A DNA stretch of 64,000 nucleotides from RH-AL1 sp965277735 (GTDB lineage Bacteria; Pseudomonadota; Alphaproteobacteria; Rhizobiales; Beijerinckiaceae). Of this stretch, positions 47,944 to 55,411 are shown piece after piece. Numbering within the stretch: position 1 is the stretch's first letter; the number at the start of each line of letters is the position of its first letter. Below the pieces are notes generated by a model. The model searched no databases, was not told where the DNA came from, and saw only the letters and a list, made by a program, of their open reading frames with translations. The DNA lies in NCBI GenBank assembly GCA_965277735.1, contig CBDIDO010000003.1:2728001-2792000 (forward strand), given 5' to 3'. Position numbers and translations under genes: made by a program.

Positions 47944-48522
47944 TCAGGCGTGGGTCTGTTCGCGATGGGATGCCGCCTCGATCTGCAGCAGCCGCAGGTG
48001 GCGCGCCGCCTCCCCGGCCGCACGCGTGACGCGTTCGCGGACCTTGGCGCTGGCGAGCGCATAGCCGTCGAAGTCGGGCTCGACGGCATAGACGGTCGTT
48101 GGCAGCGTCAGTGCGCCGAGGAAGCCGAAGAGCGGGCGCAGCTGGTGCTCGGTGACGAGGCCGTGCATGAGCGTGCCGCCCGTCGCCGCGAGCACGACTG
48201 GCTTGCCGGCGAAGGCGCGATGGTCGACGAGATCGAAGAGATGCTTCAGCGCGCCCGTCATCGAGGCGCGATAGACGGGTGTGCCGACGACGAGAAGATC
48301 GGCCCGCTCGACCTGGTCGACGATGCGACGCGACTCGCCTTTCAGCTCCCGCGGATGCAGCGCGGAGAACAGATGCGGCGCGGCGTCGACAAGCTCGATC
48401 CGGCCGAACTCGTAGTCACCATGCGTCGCGATCTCGTCCGCGATCTCGGCGACGAGCGCGGACGTCCGCGAGGGTCGTTGGACGCTTCCCGAGATAACGA
48501 CGATCGTTTGACGACCACCCAT
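47944..48522 (-). CDS. msuE: NAD(P)H-dependent FMN reductase
   Basis: 192 residues from ATG 48522 (MGGRQTIVVISGSVQRPSRT), with AAGG suitably spaced upstream. Flavodoxin-like fold with SGSVQRPSRTSALV for FMN phosphate binding, VVGTPVYRASMTGALKHLFDLV and KPVVLAATGG. MsuE/SsuE-type reductases supply FMNH2 to SfnG and related desulfonating monooxygenases. It is first in the msuE-sfnG-sfnB unit, so the cassette makes its own reduced flavin. Confidence 0.9.
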   Translation of the reverse strand: MGGRQTIVVISGSVQRPSRTSALVAEIADEIATHGDYEFGRIELVDAAPHLFSALHPRELKGESRRIVDQVERADLLVVGTPVYRASMTGALKHLFDLVDHRAFAGKPVVLAATGGTLMHGLVTEHQLRPLFGFLGALTLPTTVYAVEPDFDGYALASAKVRERVTRAAGEAARHLRLLQIEAASHREQTHA

Positions 48523-48756
48523 CGATAACCTTGCTTCGCTTCGTTGCGATGGCTTGATCATTCGAGGCGAAGCCGAGGTGGTCAACGCGAAAGCGGCGCC
48601 GACCGCAAGAAAGCAAGGGCTGTACTGCCGGCATGCGATCGACGGCCTTAAGTTTCCCCGAGCCTTCGAGACGAGGGGAATAAGATTCCGCAGGCGATCT
48701 GGTCGGTTCGCCGCGAGGCGTTGGCTTGCGCCCGCGCGACGTGCTAATCGCCGGCC

Positions 48757-49776
48757 ATGTCACCTGACGCGACGCCCGTCCTCGTCACCGGCGCCGCCGG
48801 CTTCATCGGCCATGCGGTGGCGCTCGCCCTGCTCGGGCGTGGCACACCTGTCGTCGGGCTCGACAATCTCAACGATTATTACGATCCGGCGCTCAAGCGC
48901 GCCCGCTTGGCCCAACTTGAGGCGCGCCCGGGCTTCAGCTTCGCGGAGATCGACCTCGCCGACGCGGACGCGATGGATGCGCTGTTCGCCGCGCGTCGCT
49001 TCGCGACCGTGATACACCTCGCCGCGCAGGCGGGCGTGCGCTACTCGCTCGAGAACCCGCGCGCCTACGGCCGCTCCAACCTCGACGGTTTCCTCAACGT
49101 GCTGGAGGGTTGCCGCCACCACGGCGTGACCCACCTCGTCTACGCTTCGTCGAGCTCGGTCTACGGCGCGGTGACGAAGATGCCGTTTGCGATCGACCAG
49201 AACGTCGACCATCCCGTCAGCCTCTACGCCGCGACGAAGAAGGCGAACGAGCTGATGGCGCATTCCTACAGCCATCTCTACGGCCTGCCGACGACGGGCC
49301 TGCGCTTCTTCACCGTCTACGGTCCCTGGGGCCGGCCGGACATGGCGTTGTTCCTGTTCACCAAGGCGATGATCGAGGGCAAGCCGATCAAGGTCTTCAA
49401 CCACGGCCGCATGAAACGCGATTTCACCTACATCGACGACATCGTCGAAGGCGTGATCCGCATCGCCGCGAAACCGGCCGCGCCGAATCCGGAGTGGCGC
49501 AGCGACGCACCCGACGCCGGCTCGAGCCTGGCCCCCTGGCGCATCTACAATATCGGGAACAACAGCCCGGTCGAGCTGATGACGGTGATCGAGCTTTTGG
49601 AGAAGGAGCTCGGCATCGAGGCCAAGAGGGACCTCCTGCCGATACAGCCCGGCGACGTTCCGGCAACCTTCGCCGACATCGACGACCTCGAACGCGCCGT
49701 CGGCTACCGGCCGCGGGTCGGGATCGGGGAGGGCGTCGCCCGCTTCGTCGCCTGGTATCGCGGCTACTACGGCTGA
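48757..49776 (+). CDS. NAD-dependent sugar epimerase, UDP-glucuronate 4-epimerase type
   Basis: 339 residues. Short-chain dehydrogenase fold with VTGAAGFIGHAVA (NAD site), GLDNLNDYYDPALKRARLA, HLAAQAGVRYSLENP, catalytic SSSSVYG plus YAATKKANEL (Tyr-xxx-Lys), and RFFTVYGPWGRPDMALFLFTKA. The 'NDYYDP-LK--R' and 'GPWGRPDMA' strings are typical of UDP-glucuronate/galacturonate 4-epimerases that make precursors for capsule or LPS. It is convergent with TspO, overlapping it by ten bases. The glycosyltransferase at 50372 may belong to the same glycan pathway. Confidence 0.92.
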   Translation: MSPDATPVLVTGAAGFIGHAVALALLGRGTPVVGLDNLNDYYDPALKRARLAQLEARPGFSFAEIDLADADAMDALFAARRFATVIHLAAQAGVRYSLENPRAYGRSNLDGFLNVLEGCRHHGVTHLVYASSSSVYGAVTKMPFAIDQNVDHPVSLYAATKKANELMAHSYSHLYGLPTTGLRFFTVYGPWGRPDMALFLFTKAMIEGKPIKVFNHGRMKRDFTYIDDIVEGVIRIAAKPAAPNPEWRSDAPDAGSSLAPWRIYNIGNNSPVELMTVIELLEKELGIEAKRDLLPIQPGDVPATFADIDDLERAVGYRPRVGIGEGVARFVAWYRGYYG

Positions 49777-50249
49777 GTGGCGCGCCCGAAGGGCCGGTTC
49801 ATCCGTACAATCGTCAGATTGAGATAGGCGGCAAAGCCCACCCACAGCAGGTAAGGCAGCAGCAGCCACGGCGCGGCGGCCGACAACGGCGCCAGTCCGA
49901 TCATCAGGGACAGCACCGAGAGCCACAAGAACGGCACCTCGGCGAGCGCCCAGTCCGGCCGCCGCAGATTGAAGAACAGCGGCGTCCACAGCATGTGCAG
50001 CACGATGTTGACGACGAAGAGCCCGGCGATGCGCACCCGGCCCACGCTGTCGGCACCGGTCCAGGCGAGCACGCCGGCCGCGGCCGCAAGCGCGAGAATC
50101 AGGGTCCAGGCCGGCCCGAAGATCCAGTCCGGCGGATTCCACGACGGCTTGCGCAGGTTCCAGTACCACGGCCCGACCGTCGTCAGGCCCCCGCCGATGC
50201 CGAGCACGAGCAGCGTGATCACCGCCGCTGTGACGATGGTCCAGGTCAC
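49767..50249 (-). CDS. TspO/MBR family membrane protein
   Basis: 160 residues from GTG 50249. Five membrane helices. Signature residues: WYWNLRKPSWNPPDWIFGPAW after the first helix, and LHMLWTPLFFNLRRPDWALAE in the third/fourth region. TspO binds porphyrins and tetrapyrrole intermediates at the outer or inner membrane and in alphaproteobacteria tunes pigment and stress genes. It overlaps the epimerase 3' end on the opposite strand. No photosynthesis genes occur in the window. Confidence 0.93.
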   Translation of the reverse strand: MTWTIVTAAVITLLVLGIGGGLTTVGPWYWNLRKPSWNPPDWIFGPAWTLILALAAAAGVLAWTGADSVGRVRIAGLFVVNIVLHMLWTPLFFNLRRPDWALAEVPFLWLSVLSLMIGLAPLSAAAPWLLLPYLLWVGFAAYLNLTIVRMNRPFGRATQP

Positions 50250-50371
50250 GTTTTGTCACCCGGGCGGCGCGTGGAAAGCTCTTGGAAACTGTGATTCACG
50301 AAAGGACCCTCGGCCTTCTCGACTGGCAACAAAGCTTCGTCATAAAGGCGGGGTCAAGCCCGGGGTTCCTC

Positions 50372-51259
50372 ATGGCGTCAGTCATTCTCGCCGTCTGCAT
50401 AGCGACCACCGGGCGCCCTGCCGTGCTGACCGAGACGCTGCGCGATATCGTGGCGCAGACGCGCCGGCCCGACCGTATCCTCGTCTGCCCCGCCAAGCCC
50501 GAGGATCTCGAGGCCGCCGCCCTTGCCGACCTGCCGATTGCCGTCGAAGTCTTCTACGGCGAGCGGCTTGGCTCGTCTGCGCAGCGCAACACGCTCCTGC
50601 GCCAGGCGGACGACGTCGACGTCGCCCTCTTCATCGACGACGATTTTCTTCCCGCCCCAACCTTCCTCGAGAACCTCGAAGCGCTGTTCCTCGCGGAACC
50701 CGCGTGCGTGGTCGCGACGGGCCATGTGCTCGCTGACGGCGCGCAGGGGCCGGGCTACACGGTCGCGGAGGGTCGCGTCCTCATCGCCGCGGCGCCGCCG
50801 CCCGGCACGCGGGTCGCGCCGATCTTCAATGCCTACGGCTGCAACATGGCGGTCCGCTGGTCGGCGCTGCGCGGTCGCGGCTGCTGGTTCGACGAGGCGC
50901 TGCCGCTCTATTCCTGGGCCGAGGATGTCGATTTCTCGCGCCAGGCCGCTGCCTACGGCACCGTCCTCAAGGCGGATTCGCTGACCGGCGTCCATCTCGC
51001 CACCAAGCACGGACGCACCTCGGGTGTGCGTTTCGGCTATTCGCAGGTCGCCAACCAGGTCTATCTGGCGCGCAAGGGCACGATCACCGTGATGGGCGGG
51101 CTGCGTAAGGCGTTCGAAAACATCGTCGCCAATGCGATCGGCGCAGTGCGCAACGACGAGCTCTACATCGACCGCCGCGGCCGGTTCGTCGGCAATATGC
51201 GCGGCATCGCAGACACGCTGCGCGGCCGCGTCTCGCCCGGTCGCATCCTCGATATGTGA
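50372..51259 (+). CDS. Family 2 glycosyltransferase
   Basis: 295 residues from ATG 50372 (MASVILAVCIATTGRPAVLTE). GT-A fold: the N-terminal nucleotide-binding strand IATTGRP, VALFIDDDF as the DxD metal motif, and EDVDFSRQAAAYG near the acceptor site. No membrane helix, so cytoplasmic or peripheral. The sugar and acceptor are unknown. It is convergent with a BBP2-type outer membrane beta-barrel gene only 15 bases away and downstream of a nucleotide-sugar epimerase, so a role in exopolysaccharide or LPS assembly is plausible. Confidence 0.88.
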   Translation: MASVILAVCIATTGRPAVLTETLRDIVAQTRRPDRILVCPAKPEDLEAAALADLPIAVEVFYGERLGSSAQRNTLLRQADDVDVALFIDDDFLPAPTFLENLEALFLAEPACVVATGHVLADGAQGPGYTVAEGRVLIAAAPPPGTRVAPIFNAYGCNMAVRWSALRGRGCWFDEALPLYSWAEDVDFSRQAAAYGTVLKADSLTGVHLATKHGRTSGVRFGYSQVANQVYLARKGTITVMGGLRKAFENIVANAIGAVRNDELYIDRRGRFVGNMRGIADTLRGRVSPGRILDM

Positions 51260-51274
51260 TTGCGGCTGCCGTGA

Positions 51275-52960
51275 TCAGCGCTGCAGCCGGATCCCGGTGA
51301 GATAGATGTAGTCGGTGAAGCCGTCGTTGAGCGTCGTGTTGAGGTTCTGCCGCGAGGCGGAGGCGAACACCTGGACATCGCGGCTGAGACTGTAGGTGGC
51401 CTTGCCGGTGAAGGTCGTGAACGCCTCGTTGACGACGAGGCCCTGGTACTCATTCGGCTGATAGGTCGCGATCCCGCTCAGCGTGAAATTGCGGAACAGC
51501 TGGTGGTCGACCTCGAGGCTGACCGACCGCGAGATCGCGCCGGATGAGCCGGCCAGCGTCGTCTCGGAGAGCGTCGTGCTGGCGGTGAGCTTCACCGTGG
51601 TCAGCGGCGTCGCCGTGTAGATCAGCGCGGCGTCGACCGTTGGGCCGCGCAGGTCGCCGAGGCGGGGGTCGGCGTAATGGCGGTCCGCGTAGCCGGCGCT
51701 GATCGTGCCGGTCAGGAGCCGCGAGAACTCGACCACGGCGCCGCCGCGCGCCAGCACGCCGACCGAGTCACGGAGATAACCGGACAGGTCGACGGGGTTG
51801 TCGCGCACGCGCGTGTCGGCGCCGGCCTCGACGAACGGCGAGAACGCCGGCGTCACCTCGTAGGAGGCACGCGCGACGACCCCGTAGTCGTTGTAATTGT
51901 CCTGCGAGAACCGGAACGTCGAGCCGTCCGATTGCGTGGCATCGCCGTATTCGGTTCGGTCGATCGTCCCCTTCAGGCCAAGCGTCAGGCGGCTGAACGT
52001 ATGGGCGCCGCCGACCGTCGCGCCTTCCGTCACGATGGTCGGGCGGTTGGTGATGAAGACGCTGTTCGGCACCGCCAGGAGTGGCGATCCCGGTGTCTGC
52101 GTCGAGATCGAGAAGCGGCCTTCGAGATTGATCTGGTCGTCGCGGGTCACATCGATGCGGCCGTCGACGAGCCCGTTCGCGTCGGGGCGGTTGGCAGCCG
52201 AGTTGGTGGGAAAGTCCGAGTAGCCGCCGCGCAGCGAGCCCGTCAGGCTATGAGTGTCGAAATCGGAAGCGATGTCGAGTCCGCCCTCGGCGCGCAGGAC
52301 CGGCGAGGGTTTGACCCCCGTCGTCACCTGGTTCGGGTTGGTCTCGTAGCCGGTGGTGGCCTCGACAAACGGCAGCAGCCGCAGCTGCCCGACCTGCACA
52401 CCGGTCGGCAGGAAGGGATCAGCGTCGGGGATCGGCTTGCGCACGCGCTTGTAGCTCGGGATCATCGCGACGGTCGGCCCGGGCTCGGTCTGATCGGCGC
52501 CGTTCGGCGCCGCAGGCGGCTCGGGGTTCAGCGCCCGCCGCGTGCCCGGCGCACCGCGATACGGCACGAGCGCCGGCAAGGGCGGCGACGTGTCAGGGTT
52601 CGGCGCATAAAGCTTGCGGCCAGGATTGTAGAGATTCGGCTTCTTCTTCCTCGGCTTGCCGTAGTTCGGGCCGGTCTGGTCGTCGTCGCTCCGCGGCGGC
52701 GTGATCGAATCGAGCTCGGAGCCGGTGCGCGGCGGCTCGACGCCTGCGGGCGCGAGTGCGGGGGCCGACGAGGATTGGCTCTCCGGCGAGGTCGCTGGCA
52801 GGTTCGAGGGCGAGGTCGGGAAGCCTGAATCGAAGCCGCTGCGCAGGCCTAGGTCGTCGCCCGAGTCGGCCTCCTGCGCCTGAGCCGGCCACGCGGCGGC
52901 CAAGGCCGCCAGCGAAGCCGCCGCCGCAAGAGCGCGATAGGGGTAGAGGCGAAACCGCAC
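51275..52960 (-). CDS. Outer membrane beta-barrel protein (BBP2-type) with long disordered N-terminal region
   Basis: 561 residues. A signal peptide ends near WPAQA. Residues about 30-170 are Pro/Ser/Asp-rich and contain a basic patch (GKPRKKKPNLYNPGRK), probably disordered and periplasmic. From about 190 on, alternating strands such as LRLLPFVEATTGYETNPN, RLTLGLKGTIDRTEYGD and TFTGKATYSLSRDVQVFAS form a large beta-barrel ending in an aromatic-rich strand and LQR. The 'P-VEA-TGYETNPN' region is the BBP2/OMP_b-brl signature found with exopolysaccharide systems of Hyphomicrobiales. Its function is not established. Confidence 0.82.
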   Translation of the reverse strand: MRFRLYPYRALAAAASLAALAAAWPAQAQEADSGDDLGLRSGFDSGFPTSPSNLPATSPESQSSSAPALAPAGVEPPRTGSELDSITPPRSDDDQTGPNYGKPRKKKPNLYNPGRKLYAPNPDTSPPLPALVPYRGAPGTRRALNPEPPAAPNGADQTEPGPTVAMIPSYKRVRKPIPDADPFLPTGVQVGQLRLLPFVEATTGYETNPNQVTTGVKPSPVLRAEGGLDIASDFDTHSLTGSLRGGYSDFPTNSAANRPDANGLVDGRIDVTRDDQINLEGRFSISTQTPGSPLLAVPNSVFITNRPTIVTEGATVGGAHTFSRLTLGLKGTIDRTEYGDATQSDGSTFRFSQDNYNDYGVVARASYEVTPAFSPFVEAGADTRVRDNPVDLSGYLRDSVGVLARGGAVVEFSRLLTGTISAGYADRHYADPRLGDLRGPTVDAALIYTATPLTTVKLTASTTLSETTLAGSSGAISRSVSLEVDHQLFRNFTLSGIATYQPNEYQGLVVNEAFTTFTGKATYSLSRDVQVFASASRQNLNTTLNDGFTDYIYLTGIRLQR

Positions 52961-53042
52961 GAAATCCTCGACTCTCGCGGCACGGGCCGCACGACGAGGA
53001 TTAGGCGCTCATGGTTAACCTCTGGTTAGAAACGACCGCGAC

Positions 53043-53061
53043 CCGTGCCGTTTCGGCACGG
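53043..53061 (-). terminator. Hairpin downstream of the EF-hand gene
   Basis: Perfect eight-base stem CCGTGCCG / CGGCACGG with a TTT loop, about 50 bases past the stop of the EF-hand gene and also upstream of the outer membrane protein gene. No adjacent T run is visible, so it is only a candidate. Confidence 0.35.
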
Positions 53062-53109
53062 TGAAGCGAGCGGCGCCGGGTCCGGAGACCGCGGCGCCCA
53101 GCGAGGTTG

Positions 53110-53505
53110 CTACTGGATCAGGCTCATGAGCTTCTGGCCGGCCGGGGTCTTCATCTCCTTGGCGTCGAGCGTGCCGTCACCGTCCGGATCGGCGGCTTTG
53201 AAGTCGGACTCGACCAGGGCCATGAACTCGGTCTTGTCGATCGTGCCGTCCTTGTCGGTGTCGGTCGCCTTGAACTTGGCCTTGGCCATCTTGCCCTTGG
53301 CTTCCTTCATGTCGATCGTGCCGTCCTTGTCCGGATCCATCATCATGAACTTCTTGGCGGCCGCATCCTGCGCCTCGGCGAGGCTGACGGTGCCGTCGCC
53401 GTCCGGGTCGATCGCCTTCATGTCCATCTTGGCGAAGGCGGGCGCGGCAAACGCAAGCGCGCCGAGCGCGAGAAGCGAAACCGACAGGGTCTTGCGAAAC
53501 GTCAT
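53110..53505 (-). CDS. Exported EF-hand protein with four calcium-binding loops
   Basis: 131 residues from ATG 53505 (MTFRKTLSVSLLALGALA); the signal peptide ends near PAFA. The mature chain is almost entirely EF-hands: loops at about 33-44 (DPDGDGTVSLAE), 57-68 (DPDKDGTIDMKE), 82-93 (DTDKDGTIDKTE) and 106-117 (DPDGDGTLDAKE). All twelve-residue loops have the canonical D-x-D-x-DG-x-I/V/L-x-x-x-E pattern, so four Ca2+ ions could bind. It acts in the periplasm or outside as a calcium buffer or sensor. Monocistronic. Confidence 0.9.
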   Translation of the reverse strand: MTFRKTLSVSLLALGALAFAAPAFAKMDMKAIDPDGDGTVSLAEAQDAAAKKFMMMDPDKDGTIDMKEAKGKMAKAKFKATDTDKDGTIDKTEFMALVESDFKAADPDGDGTLDAKEMKTPAGQKLMSLIQ

Positions 53506-53636
53506 TCTGGGCTCCCTCGAAAGCCGGGCAACAACTCCCGGTATCGAAAGGTCAATAGGATAAATCACCCGATCGAGCCATTCTTATTTATAGCTTTCGG
53601 GGGAGGATTGCCCAGGAATTCAGCTGATTTTCCTGC

Positions 53637-53891
53637 TCAGCTCATACCCAGCGCGCTCATGTAGAGCTCGAGGATTGCCTCTTGCTCCTGGCGCTCGGAG
53701 CGGTCCTGCTTGCGGATGCGCAGGATCTGGCGCACCGCCGTGGTGTCGAAGCCGCGGCCCTTCAGCTCGGCGAAGACGTCCTTGATGTCGTCGGCGAGCG
53801 CCTTCTTCTCCTCCTCGAGCCGCTCGATGCGCTCGACGAACTGCTTCAGCTCCTCGGCAGCGACGCCGCTCTCCGCGATATCCTTGGTCAT
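53637..53891 (-). CDS. DUF2312 protein (GapR-type nucleoid-associated factor)
   Basis: 84 residues starting MTKDIAESGVAAEELKQFVERI. Almost wholly helical with EEKKALADDIKDVFAELKGRGFDTTAVRQILRIRKQDRSERQEQEAILELYMSALG, which is the DUF2312 signature in full. The Caulobacter member GapR binds over-twisted AT-rich DNA, stimulates gyrase and is needed for replication fork progress. Length and basic residues fit. It lies after the N-formylglutamate amidohydrolase gene on the same strand, 88 bases away. Confidence 0.92.
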   Translation of the reverse strand: MTKDIAESGVAAEELKQFVERIERLEEEKKALADDIKDVFAELKGRGFDTTAVRQILRIRKQDRSERQEQEAILELYMSALGMS

Positions 53892-53979
53892 GAACCCCTC
53901 CGCCGCCCCGGCCTCAAACGAAGGCGGCGTCGTGCATTTTGCGGCGCGCGAGGTCAAGCCGTCGCGTTCAAACTCGGCC

Positions 53980-54795
53980 TCAGGTCCCCTGGTGTTCCGC
54001 CTCGAGATGCCGGCCGGTGCGCGAGCGCATGAAGGCCTGCTGGTGCAGCACCGGCTGCGCCACCACCGGCACCAGCACATCGGCCATGCGGTCGGCGATC
54101 GCCACCGCCGCCGCCTCGCTGGCGACGAGATCCTGGCGCACCTCGACGAGCAGCCCGGCGATGCCCCTGCGGGTCACCTCCTCGTCGAGCGTGTCGCCCT
54201 TCAGCGCGCCGTCGTAGGGCTCGTTGTCGCCGACGTTGAAGCCGGCCTCGCGCAGCCCTGCCATGAAGGGCACCGCGAGGCGCGGATCGGTGTCCCACAG
54301 GATTCCGATCTCCCACGGCCGCGGCACGCCCTTCCAGGCATGCGTGAACGAATGGATCGAAATCACGACCGGCGTGCGCCCGTCGCGGCTCATCCGCTCG
54401 ATGATGGCGCCGACGGCCAGCCGGTAGGGGCGCCAGTAGGTCTCGCGGCGATGCGCGATCTCGGCTGCGTCGACGCGCGCGTTGCCGGGCACGATCGCCC
54501 CGTCCGAGAGCCGCATCACCAGCGTCGGATCGTCCTCGCCGCGGTTGGGATCGATCAGCAGGCGCGAGAACGTCGTCAGCACGGCCGGCGCGTCGAACCG
54601 TGCGGCGAGGCGCCGCGTCATCGCGGCCGCGCCGATGTCGTAGCCGATGTGGCGCGCGAGCTGGCCCTCCGGCAGGCCGAGCGTGCCGTAGCCCGGCGGT
54701 AGGGCGTTCGAGGCATGGTCGCAGATGAACAGGAGACCGCCGGCCTCGTCGCCGTCGATCGCCTCGACGGGCGGAAAATCGTTTGGCCTCGTCAT
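53980..54795 (-). CDS. N-formylglutamate amidohydrolase family protein
   Basis: 271 residues from ATG 54795 (MTRPNDFPPVEAIDG). Family strings are LLFICDHASNALPPGYGTLG, RHIGYDIGAA, LIDPNRGEDDPTLV, IHSFTHAWKG and GLLVEVRQDL. The family hydrolyses N-formylglutamate in the histidine pathway, but many members, including short ones outside hut operons such as this, are of unknown substrate. Cytoplasmic. No histidine-utilisation genes are seen nearby. Confidence 0.88.
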   Translation of the reverse strand: MTRPNDFPPVEAIDGDEAGGLLFICDHASNALPPGYGTLGLPEGQLARHIGYDIGAAAMTRRLAARFDAPAVLTTFSRLLIDPNRGEDDPTLVMRLSDGAIVPGNARVDAAEIAHRRETYWRPYRLAVGAIIERMSRDGRTPVVISIHSFTHAWKGVPRPWEIGILWDTDPRLAVPFMAGLREAGFNVGDNEPYDGALKGDTLDEEVTRRGIAGLLVEVRQDLVASEAAAVAIADRMADVLVPVVAQPVLHQQAFMRSRTGRHLEAEHQGT

Positions 54796-54948
54796 CGTCC
54801 TCTCACAAACCGCTGGCACTTCGTCGTCCTGTCGAGCACAGGAGCGGGACCGCTATGCCATGCTCACGACCCATTTCGCCAGGACAAGGCGCATCACGGC
54901 AAAGCTTGCAGCACGCCGAATCCCGTGTCGCACCCGAGGTCGAACGCT

Positions 54949-55401
54949 TTGCACAAGCCTTCAAGATCGTTCGCAAAACTCGTGCTCCTCGCCGCCGTGT
55001 CCTGGGCGGTGCCGGCGCACGCCGATTTCCGCATGTGCAACTACACGTCGAACCGCGTCTCGGTCGCGCTCTCTTACACGGATGGCGAGGCCTGGGTCAG
55101 CGAAGGCTGGTGGAACGTCAAGCCCAACGCGTGCGAGACGTTGCTGCGCGGTGCCCTTGCCGCCCAGTTCTATTACGCCTACGCCATGGACGAGCGCGGC
55201 GGCGAGTGGAAGGGCAAAGCCTTCATGTGCACCCGCGACCGCGAGTTCAAGATCAACGGGCGCAACGATTGCTTCACGCGAGGCTACGACCGCACGGGGT
55301 TCTTCGAGATCGACACCGGCAAGGATTCGAAAAATTGGACCGTCCAGCTGACCGATCCCACGCCGGGCGCGCCGTCGCCCAGCGCGACCATCCCGCGCTA
55401 G
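54949..55401 (+). CDS. Exported DUF1036 family protein
   Basis: 150 residues from TTG 54949, with GAGG nine bases upstream. A signal peptide (FAKLVLLAAVSWAVPAHA) leads into DFRMCNYTSNRVSVALSYTDGEAWVSEGWW, then CETLLRGALAAQFYYAYAMD and a C-terminal CFTRGYDRTGFFEIDTG. This is the complete DUF1036 pattern with its conserved Cys residues. The family is periplasmic and common in alphaproteobacteria; function unknown. The stop lies ten bases before the GTG of pyk, so the two are co-transcribed, a pairing I recall as frequent in Hyphomicrobiales. Confidence 0.88.
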   Translation: MHKPSRSFAKLVLLAAVSWAVPAHADFRMCNYTSNRVSVALSYTDGEAWVSEGWWNVKPNACETLLRGALAAQFYYAYAMDERGGEWKGKAFMCTRDREFKINGRNDCFTRGYDRTGFFEIDTGKDSKNWTVQLTDPTPGAPSPSATIPR

Positions 55402-55411
55402 GAGGCCGCTC

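Noticed and set aside
45928..48528. 866-codon plus-strand open frame across the sfnB-sfnG-msuE cassette
   Set aside because: It spans three recognisable minus-strand genes and its product is low-complexity; third-position GC bias of the real genes explains the lack of stops.
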